From contig NZ_CP109785.1 in assembly GCF_025913575.1 (NCBI RefSeq), positions 1,984,001-2,048,000 on the forward strand: a stretch of 64,000 bases of DNA, read 5' to 3'. Position numbers and translations under genes: made by a program. This stretch comes from Halocatena marina (GTDB taxonomy: Archaea; Halobacteriota; Halobacteria; Halobacteriales; Haloarculaceae). Position 1 is the stretch's first letter. Each line of letters opens with the position of its first letter. The notes under the pieces were generated by a model. The model did not search any database. It worked only from the letters and a program-made list of their open reading frames with translations, and was not told where the DNA came from. This document shows, piece after piece, positions 32,730-42,407 of this stretch.

Positions 32730-34238
32730 ATGAACTTTGCAAACTTCGTCGATTTCGCTGCGAGGGAGGTGCCAGTCAGTCCGGCACTAAGCGACGCGAC
32801 GGAGCTCATTTCCTACTCTAAACTCTCCGAAATGACTGATGCCGCTGCGAACGCACTCTGTTCACTCGGCGTCGGGCCAAACGATCGTGTTGCGATTTGT
32901 CTTCAAAACCGTCTCGAATTCCTGAGTATTCATCTGGGGGCGATGAAGCGTGGCGCCGTTCCAGTTCCGATCAACACGCAGTTCAATGATGAACAGATTC
33001 GACATGTTCTCACAACTAGTGATATATTGGTAATCGTGACGAATAGACGATTCGAGGCTGTTGCAACATCCGTCGAAACAGCAATTACGACCGATGGAAG
33101 CGTCGGTCACGACTATCACACTCTTCTGGCAGAAGCAATGAACGAGTACGAAGTGTATCCTCGTCAAAACGATGATATCGCAGCAGTGATGTACACCAGT
33201 GGCACAACCGGCCAACCGAAAGGCGTCCGTCACACTCATGGAAACCTCGTGGCAAACGCGACGGCGCTGATCAAGTGCGTGGGGTTGACGCGGAAGACGG
33301 TCGGACTGACGGTCTGTCAGTGTTTCCACGTCGTCGGTCTCAACGTAACGACCACGCCGCTTATCCGAGTGATGGCGGAGAACAGATTGCTCCCCGAATG
33401 GGATCCAGAGACAGTTCTCACAACCATCGAAAATCACAGTGTTACGTACACGTTTTTCACACCAAGCATGATTATCGATCTGCTTGATTACGACAACGTC
33501 GATCGGTACGACCTCTCGTCGCTTTCGGTCGTCGGAGTTGGTGGGGCACCGATGCCGAAGCGACGATTCGACGATGCCGAACGAGTGCTTGGGTGTCCAG
33601 TACTCGAAGGGTACGGAATGACTGAAACCACGCCGTTGGCAGCATTCAATCAGTTACGTTCCGATACTCGCAAGCGAGGCAGCGTCGGCCCTCCTGCAAA
33701 GGAAGTTATCGACCTTCGCATTGAGGATCCCGAGACGGGAGCACTCGTTGATCAGGGAGAAAAAGGAGAACTCCTCTGGCACGGAGATACAGTCACGCCT
33801 GGATATGAACGACAACGGAACAACACAGACGCGTTCGTCGAACGAGCTGGTGTCAGATGGTTGCGCTCTGGCGATATCGGATGGAGAGACGATGACGGAA
33901 ATCTGTACATCGTTGACCGGCGTGAAGACATGTTTACGACCGGCTGTGCAAACGTATATCCACGAGTGATTGAAGACGTTCTCTACGAACTCGATCACGT
34001 TTCCGAGGCTGCAATTATCGACGCCAGAGACGATCTACGAGGAGCCATCGTCACGGCAATAATCATGCGATCTCGGGAGACACTCACCGGAGAACAGGTA
34101 CGAGCGGTCTGTGAAGAATATCTCGAACCACACGAAATCCCACAGCGTGTCGAGTTCGTAGACAAGATTCCAAAAACAGCAACTGGAAAGACCGATCGAA
34201 TCGCCCTTCGGGAGGCGTTTGGAACGACCAACTCGTGA
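32730..34238 (+). CDS. AMP-forming acyl-CoA ligase
   Basis: A 502-residue ANL ligase. The phosphate loop is YTSGTTGQPKGVRHTHG (about 157-173), the adenine motif is GYGMTETTPL (about 305-314), the hinge is WLRSGDIGW and the catalytic Lys is in PKTATGKTDRIALREAF near the C-terminus. The frame also has a GTG at 32709. The ATG at 32730 (MNFANFVDFAA) matches the usual start of these enzymes. It is distinct in sequence from the ligase at 26798, so the region may activate two different acids. It is possibly controlled by the IclR gene just upstream. Confidence 0.9.
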   Translation: MNFANFVDFAAREVPVSPALSDATELISYSKLSEMTDAAANALCSLGVGPNDRVAICLQNRLEFLSIHLGAMKRGAVPVPINTQFNDEQIRHVLTTSDILVIVTNRRFEAVATSVETAITTDGSVGHDYHTLLAEAMNEYEVYPRQNDDIAAVMYTSGTTGQPKGVRHTHGNLVANATALIKCVGLTRKTVGLTVCQCFHVVGLNVTTTPLIRVMAENRLLPEWDPETVLTTIENHSVTYTFFTPSMIIDLLDYDNVDRYDLSSLSVVGVGGAPMPKRRFDDAERVLGCPVLEGYGMTETTPLAAFNQLRSDTRKRGSVGPPAKEVIDLRIEDPETGALVDQGEKGELLWHGDTVTPGYERQRNNTDAFVERAGVRWLRSGDIGWRDDDGNLYIVDRREDMFTTGCANVYPRVIEDVLYELDHVSEAAIIDARDDLRGAIVTAIIMRSRETLTGEQVRAVCEEYLEPHEIPQRVEFVDKIPKTATGKTDRIALREAFGTTNS

Positions 34239-35238
34239 CCACGCTGGATATTGTGCGATTGCTGCGCTTTGGTTATGCTTGATCTCGCTCGCACTCGGAG
34301 ACACGAACGGCGATTATGTACACTCGACACTCCAGCCATTCGAAACCCGATACCGAGAGTGGTTTAGACGCGACAACAATGAACCATATTACAAGAGTAT
34401 GAGTGTAATGGGCCACCTCATAGAATTCGCCAGCCGCCCCGAAATTATCAGGTATCAGTTATCTACTGTAGAATCCAGAACAATCACTATAACAAACATC
34501 ACACAGAACAGAGGTAAAGTCTTCATTACTCGCTGATCTAATTCAATATTACTTATATATTTGTTGGTGTAATGATAGTAAGAGGTGGTTACTAATCGAC
34601 CCATCAAAATAATAGTTTTTAAATAATTACCGTCTCAGTAGCATAGTGTGACTACTTGGTAGAGTTTGTATTTAATCGATGTTAGCCGAGTAGACAGCAG
34701 AGAGAAGAACAGTGGCAGTGGATCAAAGAATGCTGCTGAAGTTACTGCTTCGATCACTCATCAGCTGAAATGGTCTGTCAGGTGCACAATATTCGTACTT
34801 GTACACTATGCTTCCTTGATGGAACCCACGATTAACGAAGACACCGCATTTCGGGAGAGCAGATGGATTTTCGTAGAATATCGACCAAAAGTAATTGGGA
34901 CGAAGCTACGCTGGCAACGGAGGGCTTCACCTTACACCACAGCTTCGAGAATTCTGCTATCGCTACGAAAATGTCTCTATCAAGGGTAGATCCATGTCTT
35001 AAAACTGTAATTACACATTCTAATGTCGAATATTCCCGTTGTTGACGAGTCACAGTGATCGGCGCCACTCAAAGCATAGCCAGCGATTCAACTGGAGACT
35101 GAACCATCATACAAGAAAGAGTGCGAACAGGCTCGAAGAATCCTGAAGAGCAGGGACAGAGCGTGAAGCACTCGACCACAAATGCTCAGGTAAGTGTGTA
35201 CGAACGAGGTATTCACGAACAGTGAATAGACTTCGATT
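34239..35238. other. One-kilobase A/T-rich spacer, no convincing gene
   Basis: Between the acyl-CoA ligase and the Gfo/Idh dehydrogenase stop codon. The open frames seen on both strands are under 110 codons, rich in Ser/Arg and lacking recognisable motifs. No terminal inverted repeats of an insertion element were spotted. Very A/T-rich runs occur near 34545-34635. Confidence 0.55.
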
Positions 35239-36330
35239 CTAATCGACCGTCAGAACCGGTCGTTCATCGAGTTCGACCCCGACACCACTGTCACTTGATC
35301 GGTAGATCGCATCCATTACCCGCTGAACGACGAGTGCCTGTTCAACCGTATTGACCGTTAGTGGATCGTCCGACGTGATGATTTCGGCGAAGTGTCGTTG
35401 CTCGTTCCGATGTGCATTATCGTCTCTCGTCGTGATCTCACTATCAGAGAAATGCGGTGCCCCAGCCGCCCCAGTCTCGAAGATTGTTAGATCCCCGTCG
35501 ACGAGATCGAGGCGCGCACCAGCCTTCTCGCCGCGAATCACGAATTCGGTCTTCGAGGGTCGGTTGGACGCCCACGCTACGTCGAGTGTAACGGTCGTGT
35601 CGTTGCCACAACGCAAGAATGCAGTCGCAGAGTCATCCACATCGAACTCACCGTCACCTGGTTCACCATGCATATCGAGGTACGTGTAGTCCGACCGTCC
35701 ACCGAACAACGAGCGTGTCACGCCCGAGACGTCGTGCACCTCCGGGAATCCGAGAATGTACAGCGCGAGATCGATCGCGTGTGCTCCGATATCGATGAGG
35801 GCGCCGCCACCGGCCGCGTCTTGACGGGTAAACCACGAACCTCGGCCAGGAACGCCACGACGGCGCACGTAATCCGCTTCAATATGGTAAATATCGCCAA
35901 ATCGGCCCTCTCGAAGATACTCCATGAGAACCTCGACGGGTCGTGCAAATCGGTTGTGGAACCCAACCATACAATTACCATCAGCGTTCTGTGCAGCCGT
36001 TGCAATCCGCTCTGCGCTTTCGAGGGTGTGAGCGATCGGCTTCTCGATGAGTACGTCAAGTCCGGCCGAGAGTGCATCAACCGCATACTCCTCGTGGAAC
36101 CGGTTTGGTGTTGTGATGATCGCTGCATCGACCTGTTCGTACAGTTCTCTGTGAGTCTCATAGGTCGGAGCCCCGAATGTGTCCTCGAATCGCTCGCGCG
36201 CTGAAGCAGCAATATCCATACCGCCTGCGAGCGAGATATCGCACTGTGGCGCGAGCGCGCCGAGGTGTTCGGCGTGATATCGACCGATAGACCCAAGACC
36301 AACTATTCCGATAAGTGGTGTCCCAACCAT
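35239..36330 (-). CDS. Gfo/Idh/MocA-family NAD(P)-dependent oxidoreductase
   Basis: A 363-residue sugar-type dehydrogenase. The Rossmann motif GIVGLGSIGRYHAEHL is at 8-23, the conserved EKPIAHT at about 94-100, and the C-terminal alpha/beta domain holds GGGALIDIGAHAIDLALY (about 173-190), the usual Asp/His catalytic region. It oxidises or reduces a sugar, inositol or amino-sugar derivative. It is the first gene on this side of the peptidoglycan-related cluster but stands alone, over 1 kb from the glucosaminidase gene. A role in amino-sugar processing is only a suggestion from position. Confidence 0.9.
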   Translation of the reverse strand: MVGTPLIGIVGLGSIGRYHAEHLGALAPQCDISLAGGMDIAASARERFEDTFGAPTYETHRELYEQVDAAIITTPNRFHEEYAVDALSAGLDVLIEKPIAHTLESAERIATAAQNADGNCMVGFHNRFARPVEVLMEYLREGRFGDIYHIEADYVRRRGVPGRGSWFTRQDAAGGGALIDIGAHAIDLALYILGFPEVHDVSGVTRSLFGGRSDYTYLDMHGEPGDGEFDVDDSATAFLRCGNDTTVTLDVAWASNRPSKTEFVIRGEKAGARLDLVDGDLTIFETGAAGAPHFSDSEITTRDDNAHRNEQRHFAEIITSDDPLTVNTVEQALVVQRVMDAIYRSSDSGVGVELDERPVLTVD

Positions 36331-37451
36331 GCCAACTGTTGACTGTTGTGACGCCTTAGGTAATGAATATTACTATATCGTCGTTTATCATAATTATTTC
36401 ATAGCTATAATAGACTTGTGTTGCAGACTATTGGATACATTTATATCTTTATTGAAACTCATATATGATTGATGAGATTCGGATGGTGAACACTATGAGT
36501 AACTGCTGGAGAAGTCCGAACGAGAAGGCACGGCAGTCCGACTATCCAATATTTTTCTAATGAATATGGTGAGTATATTCATGCGCACGTTTCCATTCAC
36601 CAACCTTCCTGTTCGATCGATCATAGAGATGTTCTGAACAAAAATTGTTGTATGTACTTTCGTCAGAGTTCAATATCAAATGTTTCTGTCACTATAACAT
36701 TGTGATCGGAGTGAACGTCTTGTGATGACGTCGGTTTCGCTTGATCTGTCGACTGTACGGTCGAAGACAGTCTTGGTCAGGGTTCTCCTCCTGTCTCGGA
36801 GGTAGCGAGCAGCGCTCTACATCAGCGATATAATTGGGCTGGATACAGCCAGCGAATTTCGCTTGTCCAGAGATAGCAATCCCATTCCATATAGCAGGCT
36901 GAGAGACGCCACAATGCGTCCAAAGAGCCGCTGTACGAACAGTCGGTCTACTGAAAAGAGAACAATACCCATGCTTTTCGTTGGTGAAAAGTTCGCATAC
37001 ATCTCGACCGGTATAACGATACGACCGACAGGCGTTAAACCGACAATCCTCTAGTAATAGTTACCCGATTTTGATATGCCTACAACTACTTATATCCATA
37101 TAGTTCAAGATTGGCTGGAGAAGAGAGTTTATTAACACCGGTCGACAGCGTGTTGTTCTAATAACGTGTCACGGGCCGATTGCTTGTTTTGATGAGAAAA
37201 TCTACGGCAACACGTGCTGGCCTCAGACAACAGCAACCAGGTACAGACGGTATGAGCAGCGTATATCGATATGATTCGTTGTGAGCGGATGATAGAAGGT
37301 GTGGCGATGAACAGCGATACGACGGCACGTGCTCTCGTGGATACGTTCGAGAACTGGCACACTGGTCACTGTTCGATCATCCGAAACAACGAGGGACACA
37401 ATCGTTCGATGCTGTAAAACCAGAGAGGAGGGTTGAGCCGTCGTGCTAACG
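36331..37451. other. A/T-rich spacer upstream of Gfo/Idh and downstream of GH73 gene
   Basis: Over 1.1 kb without a convincing gene. A 31-codon frame at 36465-36560 (starting MIDEIRMVNT) follows a TATA-like stretch at 36439-36454 and could be a tiny gene, but it has no recognised motif. The other frames look random. Confidence 0.5.
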
Positions 37452-38246
37452 TTACGCGTCAGTGAGGTACTGACCGGCCGACCAGCCCCAGATGTCATCG
37501 TCCAGCCAGTGGACGCCCCACCACGTGTAGCCGTCCGCGTCTGTAGGGCCGTTCATGATCTCACCGACGGTCCCTGGACTCATCGTACCGAGGATCTCCG
37601 ATTCAGTTCCCGGTCGGTGACGAGTGTTCAACGAGGTGGTTGGAGTAACACGGTCACCATCGCTGAACCCACCACCGCCACCACCTCCTCCGTTGGGTAG
37701 TTCAGCATCGAGATCGTTCATGATGCTAGCAATCTTCTCAGCCCATTGGGGATCGGTTGCGTAGTGGACATTCATGCCACGCAGGGTCGCACCTTCGTAG
37801 TACGTTCCCCCAGGCGTGAGATACTCCTGATCGACGTATTCCATCACCTGTCGAGTACACTGTTCGAACGACGCGTACTCGTCGGCACATTCTGAGGGAC
37901 AGATATCTCGCGCGTCGAAGCCATAGATGTTGTTTTTCTCCTGTGCAATATCACTTCGTCCCCACGCCGATTCGAGTGCAGCGTGCGCAGCCATATAGAG
38001 CGCGTTGATGCTTCGGTTGCCTTGAACGTCGACCCACGTATCGCCGAGTCCGACGAGCGGGCTCCCCGGAGAAACGGCGTTGACTGCCGTATCGATCTGA
38101 CCACCGGTGACATCAGCTGTCTGTCTAAGATCGCTGTCGATGGTGTACGCCGCGGCGGTTCCTGTTGTTGCGAGACCGCCGACCATGGCGAGACTCGTAC
38201 TTCCTACTGCCTTCAAAACCGTACGTCGCGTTAGGTTGTCTGTCAT
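37452..38246 (-). CDS. Tat-exported GH73-type glucosaminidase with SH3 domain
   Basis: A 264-residue secreted protein. The twin-arginine signal is TRRTVLKAVGS (Arg at 7-8) with cleavage near residue 33 (TAAAYT). Residues about 40-180 form a glucosaminidase (GH73/FlgJ-LytG) domain, with the catalytic Glu92 in HAALESAWGRS, then KNNIYGFDARD, the YASFEQ segment and HYATDPQWAEKI. An eight-Gly linker (186-193) leads to an SH3b domain (about 197-262), a module that binds cell walls or peptides in bacteria. GH73 enzymes cut the GlcNAc-MurNAc bond in peptidoglycan, a polymer the host does not make. The target is therefore probably foreign bacteria or their debris. Confidence 0.85.
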   Translation of the reverse strand: MTDNLTRRTVLKAVGSTSLAMVGGLATTGTAAAYTIDSDLRQTADVTGGQIDTAVNAVSPGSPLVGLGDTWVDVQGNRSINALYMAAHAALESAWGRSDIAQEKNNIYGFDARDICPSECADEYASFEQCTRQVMEYVDQEYLTPGGTYYEGATLRGMNVHYATDPQWAEKIASIMNDLDAELPNGGGGGGGGFSDGDRVTPTTSLNTRHRPGTESEILGTMSPGTVGEIMNGPTDADGYTWWGVHWLDDDIWGWSAGQYLTDA

Positions 38247-39018
38247 AGATTGAAGTCTGGATCGTCTGCTCGGGATCGTTCACTTGGGAAGAGACAGAAT
38301 TTCTCCCCACACTGAAACGGGGTTCGCAGTCGCTTAACGGTCGACAGCGGAGATCGGGGCGTGATCGATGGTGCGTACGTCAGCGTCTCCGTCGTGCATA
38401 TCGACGTCCTGAACCCTGCTGTCGAACTGTGTTGGAGGCGACTATTCGATGCTGCCGTCGGCTGTACGCCGAGAGCGTGCAGTCGAGTCGTTCGTCGTCG
38501 AATCGAGTCGACGTGCGAATTCCGTTTCACGACAAGTTTCTCTACAAAGGGATTCTTTTTTATGCTACCTCCTTGCATCGGTGACACGCGGCGTCACAGC
38601 AATCACGTATTCGTCACGTCCCAACCTCGTTCGATGGATGCCACCGACGGTTTCAACAGTATAGCCGACACTCCAGACGAGTATACACAGTTATTTTTCA
38701 GCACAGAACAGTACAAGATGTCACGCAGTCACTATTCGGTCTATAATCCCACCAGACACACGACAAACGGCCATCACCATCGCTCTGCAGCAAATCGTGG
38801 TATCATCTTCAGACAACGCTAGTCAGATGGGGTGACAGAGAGGCGATCACCCATGTGAGTTCGACTGCATCAATTCGATGATCATATACAGAGACACACT
38901 TCCCGACTGACAACGACTATGATACGACCAAATAGTCACATCATGAGCGTTATTAGAAAATGAGTGGTGAAATGGAGGAAGGTATAATAACTAATCGTAC
39001 ACAAAAATGGATGGATGC
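38247..39018. other. Spacer between GH73 gene and IclR gene
   Basis: About 770 bases forming the divergent control region of the two genes. No convincing gene. A 61-codon frame near 38638-38823 ends in a His/Arg-rich tail and has no recognised domain. A tataata run lies at 38983-38989, just before the IclR start. Confidence 0.5.
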
Positions 39019-39780
39019 ATGACTCGTGAGCCGAATACCGCGGTCCGGACGACCGCTCGCTCTTTGGACATCATCGAAACGCTTCGAAAGCTCGATGGTG
39101 CTCGTCTGACGGAGGTGGCTAGTCATCTCGATCTTCCGGATAGTACGGTCCATAACCACCTCACAACGCTCGTCCAACGTGGATACGTCGTGCGGAATGC
39201 CAACACGTACAGTGTGAGTCTTCGTTTTCTTGACGTTGGTGAGTACGCCCGCTCACGGCGCAAGATCTACCAAGTTGGTCGGTCAGAAATCGACGAACTG
39301 GCAGACAAAACCGAGAAAGCAGCAAATCTCCTGGTCGAAGAAGACGGCAGCGGCGTGTTTCTCTACAACGCGCGGGCAACTGATGGCGTTCCACTCGATA
39401 TTCACCCCGGAAAGCACGTTGGACTTCATGTAACTGCTCCCGGAAAAGCAATACTTGCACACCTCCCCGAACGCCGCATCGAATCGATTCTGGACCAGCA
39501 CGGGCTCTCGTCCCGAACACCAGAGACAATCACGACCACTGACGAGCTCTTCGAAGAATTAAACGAGATCAGGGAGGTAGGATATGCTATCAGTGATGAA
39601 GAACGAATTCGTGGGGTACGAAGTATAGCAGTGGCGATCAAAAACGAGAACGGACAAGTGATTGGAGCAATCGGTGTGGCAGGGCCAGCGAGTCAAATCT
39701 CAGAGTCTCCAGCAGAGCTACTCCTCGAAGATATATCTCGTACAAAAAATATTATCGAGCTCAAGCTCGCTCATTCGTAA
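39019..39780 (+). CDS. IclR-family transcriptional regulator
   Basis: A 253-residue regulator. The winged-helix domain spans about 10-65 (RLTEVASHLDLPDSTVHNHL). The effector domain follows, with HVTAPGKAILAHLPERRIE and YAISDEERIRGVRSIAV. It is similar in layout to the IclR gene at 31743, so the two are paralogues. It stands just before the creatininase gene and beside the NagZ/NamZ genes, which makes it the best candidate local regulator of the peptidoglycan-related cluster. The in-frame ATG at 39007 is an alternative start. Confidence 0.88.
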   Translation: MTREPNTAVRTTARSLDIIETLRKLDGARLTEVASHLDLPDSTVHNHLTTLVQRGYVVRNANTYSVSLRFLDVGEYARSRRKIYQVGRSEIDELADKTEKAANLLVEEDGSGVFLYNARATDGVPLDIHPGKHVGLHVTAPGKAILAHLPERRIESILDQHGLSSRTPETITTTDELFEELNEIREVGYAISDEERIRGVRSIAVAIKNENGQVIGAIGVAGPASQISESPAELLLEDISRTKNIIELKLAHS

Positions 39781-39860
39781 CACACGATGCTATATGACTG
39801 ATAGACTATTAAGATGAGAGAGTTACATATCCATCCTACGTGAACCGCTCAGTCCCGGAA

Positions 39861-39868
39861 TCTTTATG
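39861..39868 (+). promoter_or_regulatory. TATA-like box of creatininase-family gene
   Basis: Reads tctttatg, centred 28 bases before the ATG at 39893. It makes the longer frame from 39866 unlikely. Confidence 0.45.
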
Positions 39869-39892
39869 CAGTTTGTTCGATCAGTAGACTTC

Positions 39893-40705
39893 ATGTTACT
39901 AGATCCACAGTCCGTCACGTGGGCGGCTCAAACGAGAAATGAGATACTCGAGACTGGTTCGGCGACAGGATCCGTTGTCGTCGTTCCTGTGGGGAGCATC
40001 GAACAGCACGGTAACCATCTCCCAGTCGCTACTGATACGCTATTAGCCGATGCAGTGGCCACTCTCGGAGCCGAACGCGTCGATGCGCCGGTTCTCGTGA
40101 CACCACCAGTGTGGTCGGGATACTCCCCCCACCACATTTCCCTCGGCGGAACGCTCACTCTCGATCTCGAAGAGCTCGTTGCTCTCCTCGAAGACGTGGC
40201 GAGTTCGGCACTCAAGAATGGGTTCGATGGCGTCTGTTTCGTCAATGGCCACGGTGGGAACGCGTCGATCGTCGATGCTGTCGTTAGCACTGTCGGCCAG
40301 TCTCATCCGGACCGAGAGATCACCGGGGTGACGTATTTCCAGCTCGCAAAATCGTTCATCGCCGAGATCAGGGAGAGCGATACTGGAGGAATGGCTCATG
40401 GCGGCGAATTCGAAACATCCCTCATGTTGCATCTCTATCCAGATCTCGTCCGAGAAGAGGATGCCGACGCCGAGTACCTCGATGAACCGTACGAACGCGG
40501 GAGACAGGATCTCCTTGTTGGTGGTCCACTATCGACGTATCGGCCGTTCGCCGAGTACTCCGACTCGGGAGCAATCGGCGATCCATCATTGGCAACCGCA
40601 GAGAAAGGCGCAGAGTTGTTCGATCGGTTGGGCGATGAACTGGCCGAGATTTTCCAGCACGTTTCGGATCAAGCCGCCCGGTCAGAGAAATCCGACAACG
40701 AGTAG
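39893..40705 (+). CDS. Creatininase-family amidohydrolase
   Basis: A 270-residue metal-dependent amidohydrolase of the creatininase superfamily. The signature PVGSIEQHGNHLPVATDT is at about 32-49 and NGHGGN at about 119-124, both metal-binding, with GGMAHGGEFETS further on. Family members open creatinine or other cyclic amides, or cut small amide bonds. The start at 39893 is supported by a TATA-like box 28 bases upstream; the 9-residue extension from 39866 is unlikely. It runs toward the convergent NagZ gene with a 6-base gap. In this cluster an amide substrate derived from muropeptides is possible but unproven. Confidence 0.88.
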   Translation: MLLDPQSVTWAAQTRNEILETGSATGSVVVVPVGSIEQHGNHLPVATDTLLADAVATLGAERVDAPVLVTPPVWSGYSPHHISLGGTLTLDLEELVALLEDVASSALKNGFDGVCFVNGHGGNASIVDAVVSTVGQSHPDREITGVTYFQLAKSFIAEIRESDTGGMAHGGEFETSLMLHLYPDLVREEDADAEYLDEPYERGRQDLLVGGPLSTYRPFAEYSDSGAIGDPSLATAEKGAELFDRLGDELAEIFQHVSDQAARSEKSDNE

Positions 40706-40711
40706 TGGAGA

Positions 40712-42373
40712 TTATTCACGCCCATCGTCCGGAATCGTGACTGGAAGTCTCCCGGTTGGCGATAGGTCTCCGATGAGCACCCGCGCGCCAGCAGCGAGTG
40801 ATGCTGGCGTGTCGTCGTAGGTCGTCATCGTAACTCCATCCGGAACTGCCGCGAGATCGTACGGAGCCCTAACTGCGACGACAATCGGATGAACGTCTTG
40901 AATCGAATCCGAATCCGAATCTGAATCTGAATCTGGGTTTTTATTGTCATCTATCTCGGCAAATTTTCGAACGACGGCTGCTTGCACTGGATGAGCGCGC
41001 ACGTCCGATATGCAGACGATCGTCGGCCCTTTTGTATCGGATCGTGAGGACGTAACCGAATCCAGTGCGTCTGAGGAGAGAGGGAAGGTCGAAGCGATCA
41101 CATCGACACCTGCCGTCGAGAGTGCAGACGCGAAAGGCCCACAGGAGGAGTCAACGTCGGTTTCGGCGAGCGATCCCCGCTTGTTCTCGAACTCGTAGAC
41201 AGCAACTGGTTCGTCGGTTGAAATGGGGATGCGTCCCGTGTCAGCACGAACGAGCGTGACGCTGCGCTCGGCGATTGTTTGAGCGACGGTACGACACTCT
41301 CTCGCAGCACTCAGCCAGTCGGTGCTACCGTTCATCCCCATCGTATACGCCCGCTTCACCCGGAGGATTCGACGCACTGAGGCATCAATTCGGTCTTCAG
41401 AGAGACGACCAGATTCGACAGCGTCGATAACAGCATCGATGGCTGCGTGCTGCAGATCGAGGCTGTGCGAGATGGTAATCAGATCACAACCAGCCTCGAT
41501 TGCCTGCACGCTTCCTTCGACCGTTCCAACGGTATCAGCAATCGCGTCCATTTCCATGCAGTCGGTGATAACGAGGCCCTCGTATCCGAGTTCATCCCGT
41601 AAGAGACCAGTCACGACGGACTGCGAAACGGTTGCTGGCCGCGTCGTCCCGAGAGCGGGATACGCGACGTGGGCCGTCATTAGCATGTCGATGCCCGCAT
41701 TGAGAGCAGCACGGAACGGACGAAGATCGACGCAATTGAGGTGATCACGGGTGTGGTCGACGCATGGAAGATCGAGGTGAGAATCGACCGTCGTGTCGCC
41801 GTGGCCCGGGAAGTGTTTGCCGCAGGCAACGACGGTCGATTCTCGAAGGCCCGCGGCGAACGCGGTTCCCAATTCGGCAACAGACGCTGGTCGATCACCA
41901 AACGAGCGGGCACCGATGACGGGGTTATCGGCCCGGTTTACATCGAGCACCGGCGCGAGATTGACGGAGATTCCTAATCGCCGGAGTTCGCGCCCAACGG
42001 CTTCACCGGCAGCCTCAGCGATCGAAGCGTCGTTTGCTGCACCGATCGCCATCGCACTCGGAAGTTGCGTCTCCCACGGGAGTCGTGTGACTCGCCCACC
42101 CTCCTGATCGATGGCCACGAGCAACGGTGGGACGTTCGCCGGGACAGATCCCTGAAGAGAATCCGACAGCTGCCGTAGCTGAGCGGGAGTTTCGATATTT
42201 CTGGCGAAGTAAATGATTCCGCCAAGCTGGCGCTCGGTGATGAGCGACTCGATACCGGGCGTCGGTCGTGTGCCGTCGAACCCCGCGACGAACAACTGGC
42301 CGATCTTTGCATCGAGCGATAACGACTGAAGCGACGCAGACACCGACGATGAGGATGGTTCTGTGACTGACAT
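40712..42373 (-). CDS. nagZ: Glycoside hydrolase family 3 beta-N-acetylhexosaminidase (NagZ-like)
   Basis: A 553-residue enzyme. The GH3 barrel has KHFPGHGDTTVDSH (186-199), the His-Asp pair specific to NagZ-type N-acetylglucosaminidases, and the nucleophile Asp271 in ITDCMEMDAI. A C-terminal alpha/beta domain (about 370-550) is present, as in longer Gram-positive NagZ. NagZ removes GlcNAc from muropeptides. The open frame extends upstream into namZ. The start at 42373 (MSVTEPSSSS) is chosen because homology begins there and aggggacacgt precedes it; 42403 is an alternative. No signal peptide, so it acts in the cytoplasm on imported fragments. It lies 34 bases after namZ, in one transcript. 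A repetitive Ser-Asp stretch (DSDSDSDSD) sits in the C-terminal domain. Confidence 0.92.
   Translation of the reverse strand: MSVTEPSSSSVSASLQSLSLDAKIGQLFVAGFDGTRPTPGIESLITERQLGGIIYFARNIETPAQLRQLSDSLQGSVPANVPPLLVAIDQEGGRVTRLPWETQLPSAMAIGAANDASIAEAAGEAVGRELRRLGISVNLAPVLDVNRADNPVIGARSFGDRPASVAELGTAFAAGLRESTVVACGKHFPGHGDTTVDSHLDLPCVDHTRDHLNCVDLRPFRAALNAGIDMLMTAHVAYPALGTTRPATVSQSVVTGLLRDELGYEGLVITDCMEMDAIADTVGTVEGSVQAIEAGCDLITISHSLDLQHAAIDAVIDAVESGRLSEDRIDASVRRILRVKRAYTMGMNGSTDWLSAARECRTVAQTIAERSVTLVRADTGRIPISTDEPVAVYEFENKRGSLAETDVDSSCGPFASALSTAGVDVIASTFPLSSDALDSVTSSRSDTKGPTIVCISDVRAHPVQAAVVRKFAEIDDNKNPDSDSDSDSDSIQDVHPIVVAVRAPYDLAAVPDGVTMTTYDDTPASLAAGARVLIGDLSPTGRLPVTIPDDGRE
40905..40934. repeat. 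Hexanucleotide tandem repeat inside nagZ
   Basis: Five tandem units of gaatcc or gaatct encode alternating Asp-Ser in the C-terminal domain of the NagZ-like protein. Slippage would add or remove two residues without breaking the frame. Confidence 0.75.
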
Positions 42374-42407
42374 ACGTGTCCCCTGACCGTGTTCCCGAGC
42401 CATCGGT

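Noticed and set aside
34219..34536. 105-codon frame after the second acyl-CoA ligase
   Set aside because: It overlaps the ligase end out of frame, lies in A/T-rich sequence and has no motif.
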